Of a stretch of 64,000 bases of DNA, positions 11,686-18,606 are shown piece by piece. Position 1 is the stretch's first letter; each line of letters starts with the position of its first letter. Below the pieces are notes generated by a model. That model saw nothing but the letters and a program-made list of their open reading frames with translations. It was not told the origin of the DNA and made no database searches. Made by a program: the position numbers and the translations under genes. Origin of the DNA: Acinetobacter gerneri DSM 14967 = CIP 107464 = MTCC 9824 (GTDB taxonomy: Bacteria; Pseudomonadota; Gammaproteobacteria; Pseudomonadales; Moraxellaceae); contig NZ_KB849542.1 of assembly GCF_000368565.1 (NCBI RefSeq), positions 274,581 to 338,580 on the forward strand, read 5' to 3'.

Positions 11686-13005
11686 TTAACCGCCAAATGC
11701 GACAAATTTAATAACCCATAACACAGCAATGATCCAAACCATATAAGGAACAGTTGCAGCCTTACCAGTAAACAGTTTGACTAAAGCATAACTGATAAAG
11801 CCCATCGCGATACCATCTGCAATAGAATACGTAAATGGCATAAAGACAATGGTTAAAAATGCTGGAACAGCTTCAGTGATGTCATTCCAATCAATATTGG
11901 TGATCCCTTGAATCATCAACACACCTACAAATAACAATGCAGGAGCGGTAGCAAAACCAGGAACAGATTGTGCAAGTGGAGCCAAGAACAAACAAGCAAT
12001 GAAAAGTACTGCGACAACAACCGCAGTCAAACCAGTACGACCACCTGCCGCAACACCAGCAGAAGACTCAATAAATGGAGTGGTTGAAGACGTACCAAGC
12101 GCTGCACCAGCAACAATCGCTGTAGAGTCAGCAAATAAAGCTTTTTTCAAACGTGGTAATTTACCATCTTTGAGCAAACCTGCACGATGAGAAACCCCAA
12201 CCAAAGTCCCTGTAGAATCAAACAAATCGACAAGGAAGAATACAAAAATCACCCCAACCAAACTTGCTTCAAATAGACCAACAAAATCCATTTGTAAGAA
12301 TGTCGGTGCAATTGAAGGAATCGTACCTACAACACCCTTAAACTCGTTAAAGCCCATTAAAGTAGAAAGTGCAGTAATCACCAAAATACTGATAATGATT
12401 GCGCCACGAACTTTGAAATGATGCATGATAACGATCAAGAAAAAGCCGAGTAATGTCAATAACACAGTCGGTTGTTTGATGTCACCTAAACCAATCAAAG
12501 TCGCTTTATTTGCCACAATAATGCCTGAGTTTTTCAAAGCAACCAGTGCTAAGAACAAACCGATCCCACCGCCAATCGCAAATTTGAGTGACATTGGAAT
12601 CGCATTGACGATTGCTTCACGTATTTTAAACATACTGATCGCAATAAAAATCAATCCTGAAACAAAGACTGCCGCCAATGCAGTTTGCCAAGGCACATGC
12701 ATGCCAATACAAACAGAATAAGTAAAATATGCATTTAGCCCCATACCCGGTGCTAAAGCGATCGGATAATTGGCAACCAAACCCATAACCAAACATCCGA
12801 TCGCAGCAGCTAAACATGTCGCGACAAATACCGCACCGTGGTCCATGCCCGTTTCAGAGAGAATCATTGGGTTTACAATGATGATGTAACACATTGTCAA
12901 AAATGTAGTTAAACCAGCTAATACTTCAGTTCGAAAAGTTGTTTTATTTTCACTTAATTTAAATAAGCGTTCTAAAACACCTGCTGAAGAATTGGGAGTT
13001 GTCAT
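11686..13005 (-). CDS. NCS2 purine permease (AzgA/AdeP type)
   Basis: The product is 439 residues with about 12-14 hydrophobic segments. The N-terminus 'TTFRTEVLAGLTTFLTMCYI' and 'NPMILSETGMDHGAVFVATC', then 'ALAPGMGLNAYF' and 'GTSSTTPFIESSAGVAAGGRTG', define the AzgA-like branch of NCS2 transporters that carry adenine, guanine or hypoxanthine by proton symport. It sits in the inner membrane. The deaminase gene is the next gene on the strand. The ATG is preceded by 'AGGGGC'. The untranslated leader appears to be about 200 nt and contains a terminator hairpin, described separately. Confidence 0.92.
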   Translation of the reverse strand: MTTPNSSAGVLERLFKLSENKTTFRTEVLAGLTTFLTMCYIIIVNPMILSETGMDHGAVFVATCLAAAIGCLVMGLVANYPIALAPGMGLNAYFTYSVCIGMHVPWQTALAAVFVSGLIFIAISMFKIREAIVNAIPMSLKFAIGGGIGLFLALVALKNSGIIVANKATLIGLGDIKQPTVLLTLLGFFLIVIMHHFKVRGAIIISILVITALSTLMGFNEFKGVVGTIPSIAPTFLQMDFVGLFEASLVGVIFVFFLVDLFDSTGTLVGVSHRAGLLKDGKLPRLKKALFADSTAIVAGAALGTSSTTPFIESSAGVAAGGRTGLTAVVVAVLFIACLFLAPLAQSVPGFATAPALLFVGVLMIQGITNIDWNDITEAVPAFLTIVFMPFTYSIADGIAMGFISYALVKLFTGKAATVPYMVWIIAVLWVIKFVAFGG

Positions 13006-13129
13006 ATTTAGCCCCTATATAGGTCTAAGCTTTTTAAATATATTGAGTTGAAATAAGATTTGCTGTCGATTGCAAACTTGCAAGAAATACGCCACTTTTC
13101 AACATCAGAAAATCGGGACTAACTGAACT

Positions 13130-13156
13130 AAAAAAGCTGCAAATTAAATGCAGCTT
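13130..13156 (-). terminator. Terminator hairpin in the permease leader or after the upstream small gene
   Basis: Stem AAGCTGCA/TGCAGCTT (13134-13141 with 13149-13156) with a 7-nt loop. On the minus strand it is directly followed by six T, a textbook intrinsic terminator. It lies downstream of a promoter-like sequence and 125 bp upstream of the permease ATG, so it may be an attenuator. It could also simply end the 65-codon gene at 13285-13482. Confidence 0.7.
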
Positions 13157-13213
13157 CAATGTAACATTGGGTAATATGAACAATGTAGTTAAGTTAGAAT
13201 TTCATCGCGGAAA

Positions 13214-13219
13214 ATTATA
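13214..13219 (-). promoter_or_regulatory. Extended -10 element, candidate permease promoter
   Basis: The minus strand reads TGC-TATAAT, a consensus -10 with the TG extension, about 210 bp from the permease start. No good -35 is visible, as is usual for extended -10 promoters. If used, the transcript carries the hairpin at 13130-13156 in its leader. Confidence 0.45.
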
Positions 13220-13284
13220 GCATAGTAACAAAATGTTTTAGTAAAACTTAAACGTCATTCATCTGCTCTTTTTAAAAGCTCGTT

Positions 13285-13482
13285 CTAAATATTTTTATTG
13301 GCTTTATATAAATCAGCATCATAGGGATAATTGCTATCCGAATCATCTGTATTTGAAGCTTGTGCTTCTTGGAAAATTTTATCCATTTCTGCTCTTTTTT
13401 GTTGTTCAGAATCTTGATGTGAAAGATATCCGATGCCAAAAATAGAAAAAAATAAACCTAATGTAACAATCATTGCTTTCAT
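13285..13482 (-). CDS. Small membrane-anchored hypothetical protein
   Basis: The product is 65 residues: N-terminal hydrophobic helix 'MIVTLGLFFSIFGIGYL', then a Gln/Glu/Lys-rich helical part and an Asp/Ser/Tyr-rich tail. No Cys, so not a lipoprotein; probably a single-pass protein with the tail in the periplasm. No function assigned. A perfect CRP-type operator lies about 75 bp upstream. Confidence 0.6.
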   Translation of the reverse strand: MKAMIVTLGLFFSIFGIGYLSHQDSEQQKRAEMDKIFQEAQASNTDDSDSNYPYDADLYKANKNI

Positions 13483-13546
13483 AGCTAAACAATTTATCTA
13501 TTGAATGGTTAATGAACGAAATATATATTAACATAATTAAACTTAA

Positions 13547-13568
13547 AAATGTGACAAAAGTCACATTT
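13547..13568. promoter_or_regulatory. Perfect CRP/Vfr-type operator
   Basis: A 22-bp palindrome of the form AAATGTGA-N6-TCACATTT (spacer CAAAAG). This matches both 8-base half-sites of the E. coli CRP consensus. For the small gene at 13285-13482, a -10-like TATATT at 13520-13525 on the minus strand would put the operator centre near -44, roughly a class II position. Binding by the host Crp/Vfr homologue is inferred. Confidence 0.65.
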
Positions 13569-13703
13569 TCGTAAAAATAATTCTTGATCTAACCCATGTT
13601 TTATATATTTTGCCTCATCTTGTATAAAGAATGATCTTATAGCAGTAATTTGACTTTTTTTTCTTGTCAAAAGCAAAAAAAATCAATATGATTCGTGCCA
13701 TAT

Positions 13704-13780
13704 AGGCGTATAGCTCAGTTGGTTAGAGCGCTACGTTGACATCGTAGAGGTCTCCAGTTCGAGTCTGGATATGCCTACCA
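13704..13780 (+). tRNA. tRNA-Val (GAC anticodon)
   Basis: The 77-nt cloverleaf includes an encoded CCA. Acceptor AGGCGTA pairs with TATGCCT (one G-T). The D-arm is TAGCTCAGTTGGTTAGAGC. The anticodon stem CTACG/CGTAG encloses loop TTGACAT, giving anticodon GAC (valine). The T-arm CCAG-TTCGAGT-CTGG is regular. It marks the left border of the accessory stretch. Confidence 0.95.
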
Positions 13781-13790
13781 AATAAAATCA

Positions 13791-13831
13791 AAGGCTTGCA
13801 GTTAGAATCAACAACTTGCAAGCCTTTTTTT
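13791..13831 (+). terminator. Terminator of the tRNA-Val transcript
   Basis: Perfect 10-bp stem AAGGCTTGCA/TGCAAGCCTT with a 16-nt loop, then a T-run. Confidence 0.85.
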
Positions 13832-13892
13832 ATGTCTGAAATTTCATCAAAATCATTAAATGCTGTATAAAATAGCTAAAATTCGGCATAAT

Positions 13893-14180
13893 TTACGCCA
13901 AGATTATGTAACTTTTCAGTCTATTCTGCACTAAATTACAACCTACTACTCCTCTCTCAACCAACATGCAACGACTTTTCACCCAGCTTGGTGCATTAGA
14001 ATTTGAGGCAATAGAAACAAGTGCATGCCCATCGCCATATTGTTGCCATTTTCCATAACTGGACTTCCAATCATTAATGACTAAACAACTTCTATTGATA
14101 ATTTTTAATGTGTTTTCCGCATTATCTTAGATCGAAAATGCAAAATCAGTTAGTTTTTTATCCCATGCTATAAATTCCAC
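13893..14180 (-). pseudogene. Remnant of an unidentified coding sequence
   Basis: The minus strand keeps one frame with protein-like composition from about 14180 to a stop at 13893-13895. It reads '...TDFAFSI', then an in-frame TAA at 14127-14129, then 77 codons including 'NDWKSSYGKWQQYGDG' and 'NAPSWVKSRCMLVERG'. There is no start codon that makes a sensible gene. I read it as the 3' part of a decayed gene with one internal stop. I do not recognise the family. The overlap with a real terminator at 14185 limits its 5' extent. Confidence 0.35.
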
Positions 14181-14184
14181 CCAT

Positions 14185-14206
14185 TAAAAAACCCACCGAG
14201 GTGGGC
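14185..14206 (-). terminator. Terminator of the secreted-protein gene at 14215
   Basis: CCCAC/GTGGG stem, 4-nt loop; on the minus strand it is followed by six T. Confidence 0.8.
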
Positions 14207-14214
14207 TTGTTTTA

Positions 14215-14601
14215 TTATCTCAATGCATAGCAAACATTTAAGTTGCCCCTGACTTGCTTATAACAATTCCAAACTGTTGAACTCGGCTTAGGTTCTTTAA
14301 CAATTTTCTTTGTTTTAGCATCTAGATAATAATGTGATGCATCTTTCATATGATTTAAATCACTACCCAGTGAAATCCCACAATCATCTTCACACATAGT
14401 GGACTCTTCAATATGATACTGTTTCTTATTGATATTTAAAATCGTATACATCCCTCCAGCACCACCACCTGAGGAAATTACGCAAGGCTGAGGGCTGTTT
14501 TTCCCACTTACAATGAGGCATTGCCCTTTTCGATCTGGATTCTCATGTGCAAACGCTGAGATCGACACAAACATAAGGCTTATAGCGATTAAACTTTTCA
14601 T
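14215..14601 (-). CDS. Small secreted Cys-containing protein, paralogue A
   Basis: The product is 128 residues. The signal peptide is 'MKSLIAISLMFVSISAFA'. The mature protein has six Cys in the order GQC, QPC, MCEDDCG, NC and VCY. It aligns over its length with the protein at 15743-16174: both have 'G[QE]C', 'NKKQY'/'DKKYY', 'C..xCG', a 'TKKIV' strand and a C-terminal 'GNL[NE]VCY'. Three disulfides in a secreted or periplasmic fold are likely. Function unknown. The IS30 element ends only 18 bp before the start codon, so the native promoter has been separated from the gene. AAAAGG remains as a ribosome-binding site. Confidence 0.75.
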   Translation of the reverse strand: MKSLIAISLMFVSISAFAHENPDRKGQCLIVSGKNSPQPCVISSGGGAGGMYTILNINKKQYHIEESTMCEDDCGISLGSDLNHMKDASHYYLDAKTKKIVKEPKPSSTVWNCYKQVRGNLNVCYALR

Positions 14602-14619
14602 TAGACCTTTTCTTTTTTC

Positions 14620-15691
14620 GCAGATTCAAATCCCAAGTGCAACACACTTGTAGTTAGTTGAAAAAGTTAGGTGTATTCATAGAATCATTAGACTTTTTCA
14701 ACTCGCAATTGGAAAGCACACAATGAAGAAATACACCCAACTTTCTCAAGATGAAAGATACGAAATTTATGCTACTTTGAAAAGTAAAAGTTCAATCGCT
14801 AGCCTTGCTCGGGAGTTAGGGCGTTCACGATCAACCATCTACCGTGAGTTAAAAAGAAATACTGGGCAACGTGGATATAGAGCTCAACAGGCAGCGAAAT
14901 TTGCAAGTCAAAGACGGTACCATCCTTCATCATCCATGACAGCATTTGCCTTCGCTTATATTGATTACTTAATTGGCTTAGACTGGTCACCAGAACAAAT
15001 TTCAGGTGCTTTAACACAACGCGGTTGGCTGGATGTACCTTCACATGAGTGGATTTACCAGCACATTTATCAAGATAAATCACAAGGAGGTAACCTCCAT
15101 CTACACTTAAGGCATCAGAAGAAATATCGAAAACGAGGTTACAAAAACACGGATCGTAGAGGGCAAATCATTGATAAAACAAGTATTCATTGCCGAGACC
15201 AGGTCATTGATCAGCGACAACGTTTAGGAGATTTCGAAGGTGATACGGTGATTGGTAAACATCATAAAGGAGCTTTATTAACCCTCGTTGATCGAAAGAG
15301 CCTGTACGTACATATTGTTCATTTAGGGTCAACGAGAGCATCCTCTAAAACGATTACTTGTGCATTAGATCGTTTACGAATGAGCCATGCTTATAGTGTA
15401 ACATTTGATAATGGAAAGGAATTTGCCGAACACAAAAGAATTACTGATGTCGGCATAGATACTTATTTTGCTGATCCTTACAAGTCTATTCAGCGAGCTA
15501 GAAATGAAAATACGAATGGTTTAATCCGGCAATATCTGCCAAAATCATCATCGTTTGATGACGTGTCAAACGATGAAATAGAGCAGATAGAATTTTCACT
15601 CAACCATCGTCCTAGAAAAACACTAGGCTGGTATACGCCAAGTGAAGTTATGGCTGGTTTTTATACTGTTGCACTTGCTGCTTGAATCCGC
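14620..15691 (+). mobile_element. IS30-family insertion sequence, ISAba125-like
   Basis: About 1.07 kb. Imperfect 25-bp terminal inverted repeats lie at 14620-14644 and 15667-15691: both begin GC[A/G]GATTCAA and end CAAGTGCAACA, with four to five mismatches. One intact DDE transposase gene fills the element and its stop lies inside the right repeat. If the ends are set one base outwards, TTT flanks both sides and could be the short target duplication, but this is ambiguous. The TTGAAT in the left repeat, read outwards, is the kind of -35 box known for ISAba125. Confidence 0.88.
14723..15685 (+). CDS. IS30-family transposase
   Basis: The product is 320 residues. The N-terminal helix-turn-helix 'YTQLSQDERYEIYATLKSKS' with 'ARELGRSRSTIYRELKRN' is characteristic of IS30. 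The DDE core is visible: 'LGDFEGDTVIG' (first Asp), 'SVTFDNGKEFAEH' (second Asp) and 'NGLIRQYLPKSSSFDDVSNDEI' region with the catalytic Glu in 'RARNENTNG'. Ends with 'NHRPRKTLGWYTPSEV'. Full length, so the element may still be mobile. Confidence 0.95.
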   Translation: MKKYTQLSQDERYEIYATLKSKSSIASLARELGRSRSTIYRELKRNTGQRGYRAQQAAKFASQRRYHPSSSMTAFAFAYIDYLIGLDWSPEQISGALTQRGWLDVPSHEWIYQHIYQDKSQGGNLHLHLRHQKKYRKRGYKNTDRRGQIIDKTSIHCRDQVIDQRQRLGDFEGDTVIGKHHKGALLTLVDRKSLYVHIVHLGSTRASSKTITCALDRLRMSHAYSVTFDNGKEFAEHKRITDVGIDTYFADPYKSIQRARNENTNGLIRQYLPKSSSFDDVSNDEIEQIEFSLNHRPRKTLGWYTPSEVMAGFYTVALAA

Positions 15692-15742
15692 CTTTAAAAA
15701 ATAATTGCATTAAAAATATCAAGTAAAGATCTTTATCAAAAT

Positions 15743-16174
15743 CTATTTAATCACATAGCAAACCTCAAGATTACCTTGAGTTTGTTTATTGCAAATCCAA
15801 TCACCATCCTTGTTTTCAGTTACAATTTTTTTGGTCTTATAATCTCTAAAAAGTCTTTTTGCATTCTTCAGTTTATCAACACTAGTACCAACTTTAAAGC
15901 CGCAAGTATTGTAGCAATCGCTTGGTGCCTCAAATACATAATTTGCTTTATCTAAGTTCAGCAACTCACCATTAGGTCCTTGCTCTAAATAGTACTTTTT
16001 ATCTAATTGCAACATTTGATAACTAGATCCATTCTCGCTTGTAATCGCTATTTGGCAAGTTTTGGTCGTACTATCTTTACCTTGAACATAGCATTCTCCA
16101 TCAAATGCGATTACATCATTGGCGTGAGACAATACTGGAAATAGTAAAAGCAGACTTAGTAAGATTTTTTTCAT
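15743..16174 (-). CDS. Small secreted Cys-containing protein, paralogue B
   Basis: The product is 143 residues from the ATG at 16174, behind AGG nine bases upstream; an in-frame TTG at 16180 is less likely. Signal peptide 'MKKILLSLLLLFPVLSHA'. Six Cys, in 'GECYVQG', 'KTCQIA', 'SDCYNTCGF', 'WICNKQ' and 'EVCYVIK', match those of the protein at 14215-14601, so the two are paralogues now separated by the IS30 element. Probably a disulfide-stabilised periplasmic or secreted protein. No recognised domain. Confidence 0.75.
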   Translation of the reverse strand: MKKILLSLLLLFPVLSHANDVIAFDGECYVQGKDSTTKTCQIAITSENGSSYQMLQLDKKYYLEQGPNGELLNLDKANYVFEAPSDCYNTCGFKVGTSVDKLKNAKRLFRDYKTKKIVTENKDGDWICNKQTQGNLEVCYVIK

Positions 16175-16233
16175 TTTCAATTTACCTATTATTAGTTTTT
16201 AGAAAAATAACAAATATATTTTAAAATGTCTAA

Positions 16234-16313
16234 ACTTTCCGCAACTGAGCCGTAAAACTCGCTCCAAATGCTTCATAAATTTTTTCCAATAAAAATCCAC
16301 TCAGCGAGTGGGC
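16234..16313 (-). repeat. 80-bp duplicated 3'-flank, copy 1
   Basis: This stretch and 16780-16858 are roughly 85% identical, sharing 'CCGTAAAACTC', 'CCAAATGCTTCATAA' and the terminator core 'CCACTCAG..GAG'. Each copy lies directly downstream of one member of a small secreted-protein pair, so gene plus 3' flank was duplicated in tandem. Confidence 0.8.
16291..16312 (-). terminator. Terminator of the gene at 16325
   Basis: CCACTC/GAGTGG stem with a 3-nt loop; minus strand continues with TTTTTATT. Confidence 0.75.
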
Positions 16314-16324
16314 TTAGGAAAAGT

Positions 16325-16654
16325 TTATTCTTTACAGCTGTCGTATATTATTTTTGAATACAATTTAACCACCTTCTCTTTTTCAACGGGACTTAGATAA
16401 ATTGGCCATTTTTCATATGCCATGATCGCAATCCCTTTATAGAGCAGCTTAGTATCCTCTGAAATTTTATCTGTTTTATCCAAACTATCAGTGAATTCTT
16501 TTTTATCTTTACCATTTTGATGGGCGTACATTGCAGCTTCAACATATGTGCTCATCATTTGACAATTAAACTCTTTTGCTTGGACGGGATTTGCATTATC
16601 TTGTGCATACAATTGCCCGCAATACAATAAAACAATCAGAAGTATTTTTTTCAC
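16325..16654 (-). CDS. Small secreted protein, paralogue of the broken gene at 16880
   Basis: The product is 109 residues with a GTG start at 16654 behind AGG (spacing about 8). Signal peptide 'MKKILLIVLLYCGQLYA'. The mature part is helical and charged with two Cys ('EFNCQMM' and the C-terminal 'DSCKE'). The stretch 'TYVEAAMYAHQNGKDKKEF' aligns with the pseudogene at 16880-17233. Function unknown. An 8-copy heptanucleotide repeat begins about 60 bp upstream of the start, in the expected promoter region. Confidence 0.7.
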   Translation of the reverse strand: MKKILLIVLLYCGQLYAQDNANPVQAKEFNCQMMSTYVEAAMYAHQNGKDKKEFTDSLDKTDKISEDTKLLYKGIAIMAYEKWPIYLSPVEKEKVVKLYSKIIYDSCKE

Positions 16655-16712
16655 AAATTCAACCTATTATAATTAAATTAATTTTTAAGGATCTATTATT
16701 TAAAATACCACT

Positions 16713-16768
16713 ATATCGAATATCGAATATCGAATATCGAATATCGAATATCGAATATCGAATATCGA
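16713..16768. repeat. Perfect tandem repeat (ATATCGA)x8
   Basis: Eight uninterrupted copies of a 7-bp unit, 56 bp in all. It lies between the copy-2 terminator segment and the start of the secreted-protein gene at 16654. Heptamer tracts of this purity are prone to slipped-strand gain or loss. Confidence 0.97.
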
Positions 16769-16779
16769 AATGGTTTCAC

Positions 16780-16858
16780 ACTTTCCTCAACTGCACCGTA
16801 AAACTCACCCCAAATGCTTCATAATTTTTTCCCAATAAAAACCCACTCAGTGAGGGGC
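16780..16858 (-). repeat. 80-bp duplicated 3'-flank, copy 2
   Basis: Partner of 16234-16313. Its terminator hairpin (CCCACTC..GAGGGG) contains a mismatch, so it is weaker than copy 1. It lies just downstream of the pseudogene at 16880-17233. Confidence 0.8.
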
Positions 16859-16879
16859 CGTTGTATATTTTGTATTTAA

Positions 16880-17233
16880 CTATTTAGATGCACTTGAATC
16901 TGGCTTCATGCAATTCTTATAAGTATTATCATTAAACTTTAAACGTGCACTTTTCATTGCTTCTTCGGAGGAATAAATAGGTTTACGATATGCATCATTT
17001 AAGAGTCTTTTAAAATAATTCTTTTTTGCGCTTGGTATCTCTTTACTCTCATCAATCATTTCAAGATATTCTTTCTTTTCTTCACCTTTCTGATGCCCTT
17101 CAAATGCTAATGACGCTTAATAGCTCGCTGCATCGCACAACCCTTCCTTATTATATAGAACGTAACTTACAGTTTCTGAATGCGATAAACTTGAACAAAT
17201 TAGAATCGATATAGTTATCAAAACTTTTTGCAT
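16880..17233 (-). pseudogene. Broken paralogue of the small secreted protein
   Basis: The minus-strand frame from ATG 17233 to TAG 16880 is 118 codons with a single internal TAA at codon 39 (17117-17119). It begins with a signal peptide 'MQKVLITISILICSSLSHS'. After the stop it continues 'ASLAFEGHQKGEEKKEYLEM', which aligns with 'AAMYAHQNGKDKKEFTDSL' of the intact neighbour. It ends with 'NTYKNCMKPDSSASK'. One base change would restore it. A sequencing error or readthrough cannot be excluded. Confidence 0.75.
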
Positions 17234-17262
17234 GTAAAACTCCAAATCTTTTGAAGAATGTT

Positions 17263-17817
17263 CTAGTCTACTTTTGAGAGATCAATATTTTTCGGGAAGT
17301 CAGGAAAAAATTCATTAAAATCATCCTTACTTATGTAATCGGAGTAAATAAAAGCCCTCCACTCATTCGTCTTTAAGTTCCTTACATAAATTGTATATTT
17401 CCGATCTAATTTCTCTTTGCCATTAATAATAAACCGAGCCTCAACAGGTATAACACAAACCTCACCAGCTGAGAGTATACCGTTATATTTTATAGGAAAT
17501 AACTTATTCCCATCATCAACGATAAAGCCACTTTTAACATCATCCATTACGCGCTTAACACGATCTGCATACTCTTCAGGACTGACCCATTTAACACCTG
17601 TAAACATTTTTCCAAGATGCTTTGATTCAAAAAGAGTTGAATAGGCATATTTATCCTTAAATCGTGAAACTTCCTCAAAATTGCCATTTTTCATTATCAT
17701 CATTTTATCTTCCATCATTTTTTCAAATAATGGATAGTTTTTACTGCACTGCAATTCTTGGGCATAAACTGGAAAACAGCTTATGAAAGAAACCAAAAAA
17801 ATAAATATTTTTTTCAT
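17263..17817 (-). CDS. Secreted hypothetical protein
   Basis: The product is 184 residues with a strong ribosome-binding site (GGGAGGGG). The signal peptide 'MKKIFIFLVSFISCFPVYA' precedes a mature protein with two Cys ('ELQCSKNYP' and 'GEVCVIPVEA'). The N-terminal half is helical and Met/Lys-rich; the C-terminal half has beta-like stretches ('KYTIYVRNLKTNEWRAFIYSD'). I do not recognise the family. It heads the minus-strand run of small secreted proteins and stands 30 bp before the pseudogene, so the run may be one transcript. Confidence 0.7.
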   Translation of the reverse strand: MKKIFIFLVSFISCFPVYAQELQCSKNYPLFEKMMEDKMMIMKNGNFEEVSRFKDKYAYSTLFESKHLGKMFTGVKWVSPEEYADRVKRVMDDVKSGFIVDDGNKLFPIKYNGILSAGEVCVIPVEARFIINGKEKLDRKYTIYVRNLKTNEWRAFIYSDYISKDDFNEFFPDFPKNIDLSKVD

Positions 17818-18166
17818 CCGAATCCCCTCCCATCTTCTTACATATTTAGAAAATTCTTTCTTATTATTAAGAACATCACTTACTATATCTACATGAGAGA
17901 AGCCTAAAACTCTTTAAAATACAAGAAACGATTAAAATTTTATTCATATTCTACTTTCCTTAAACTTTAATCAAGCTACTCATTTTCAGTATAAAAATAC
18001 AGCTGAGTTTAGATTATTGAATTGCTGTAATAAGCGTTGGTCATTTCATTTTCAAATTTAGCCCTATCGTTTTGTTGCACGCAGATCCATGACGAAGATG
18101 CTTGCTTTACATTCCTTATTGAAGTGATACTCTCTTTATTTATACAACTTTATGAGAATAATATTA
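17818..18166. other. Intergenic region with a possible coding remnant
   Basis: AT-rich region between divergent small secreted-protein genes. On the minus strand a 46-codon stretch (18012-18149) is open and ends with protein-like sequence ('SSSWICVQQNDRAKFENEM') before a stop at 18009-18011, but has no start. It may be the 3' end of another decayed small secreted protein. Support is weak. Confidence 0.3.
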
Positions 18167-18532
18167 ATGATAAAGATACTACTTTTAGCAATATTATCTA
18201 CTTTGAGTTTTGGAGCATTAGCTAATTCAGCTTGTGACAAATTAGATAAAATTGCAGATGAGAATGGCACTATGTATGGTACAAAATATAATTTCGTCGT
18301 CACAGGACCAAAAGGATTTCGGAGCTATTTTCACTCTGCACCATCTAGCCAATGTAAAATTAAAGACTTGTTTATAATCACGGGTGACTCGGTAATCGGA
18401 TATCAAGAATTTAAAAATGAAAACCAAACTTGGCTCTATGTTATGTATATTGATAAAAACGGAAATGACACATCTGGATGGATTAAACTGAAGGACCTTA
18501 AAATATCTGGGAGACTAAGCCCTTCTCAATAA
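18167..18532 (+). CDS. Small exported protein with SH3-like C-terminus
   Basis: The product is 121 residues from the ATG at 18167, which starts the signal peptide 'MIKILLLAILSTLSFGALA'; an ATG at 18152 would add five residues. Two Cys in the mature N-terminal half ('SACDKL', 'SQCKIK'). The C-terminal part 'WLYVMYIDKNGNDTSGWIK' followed by 'LKDLKI' looks like the last strands of a bacterial SH3 domain ('W..V.....G..GWI....L'). Envelope location likely; ligand unknown. The lipoprotein gene follows 74 bp downstream. Confidence 0.65.
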   Translation: MIKILLLAILSTLSFGALANSACDKLDKIADENGTMYGTKYNFVVTGPKGFRSYFHSAPSSQCKIKDLFIITGDSVIGYQEFKNENQTWLYVMYIDKNGNDTSGWIKLKDLKISGRLSPSQ

Positions 18533-18606
18533 TGATATTATTTCTCTAAACAAAAACGGCGTATTTTCTAAATTTGATAATTGGAAATAAAAAAGGAGGA
18601 AACCCG

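Noticed and set aside
13965..14057. Small plus-strand ORF MQRLFTQLG...
   Set aside because: Thirty codons, antisense to a more protein-like minus-strand frame; no ribosome-binding site.
16713..16768. Possible CRISPR-like array
   Set aside because: Unit is 7 bp without spacers; a simple tandem repeat.
16576..16824. Open frame of 82 codons reading through the heptamer repeat (plus strand)
   Set aside because: It is antisense to a gene with a signal peptide and owes its length to the ATATCGA array; no ribosome-binding site and repetitive YRISNIE peptide.
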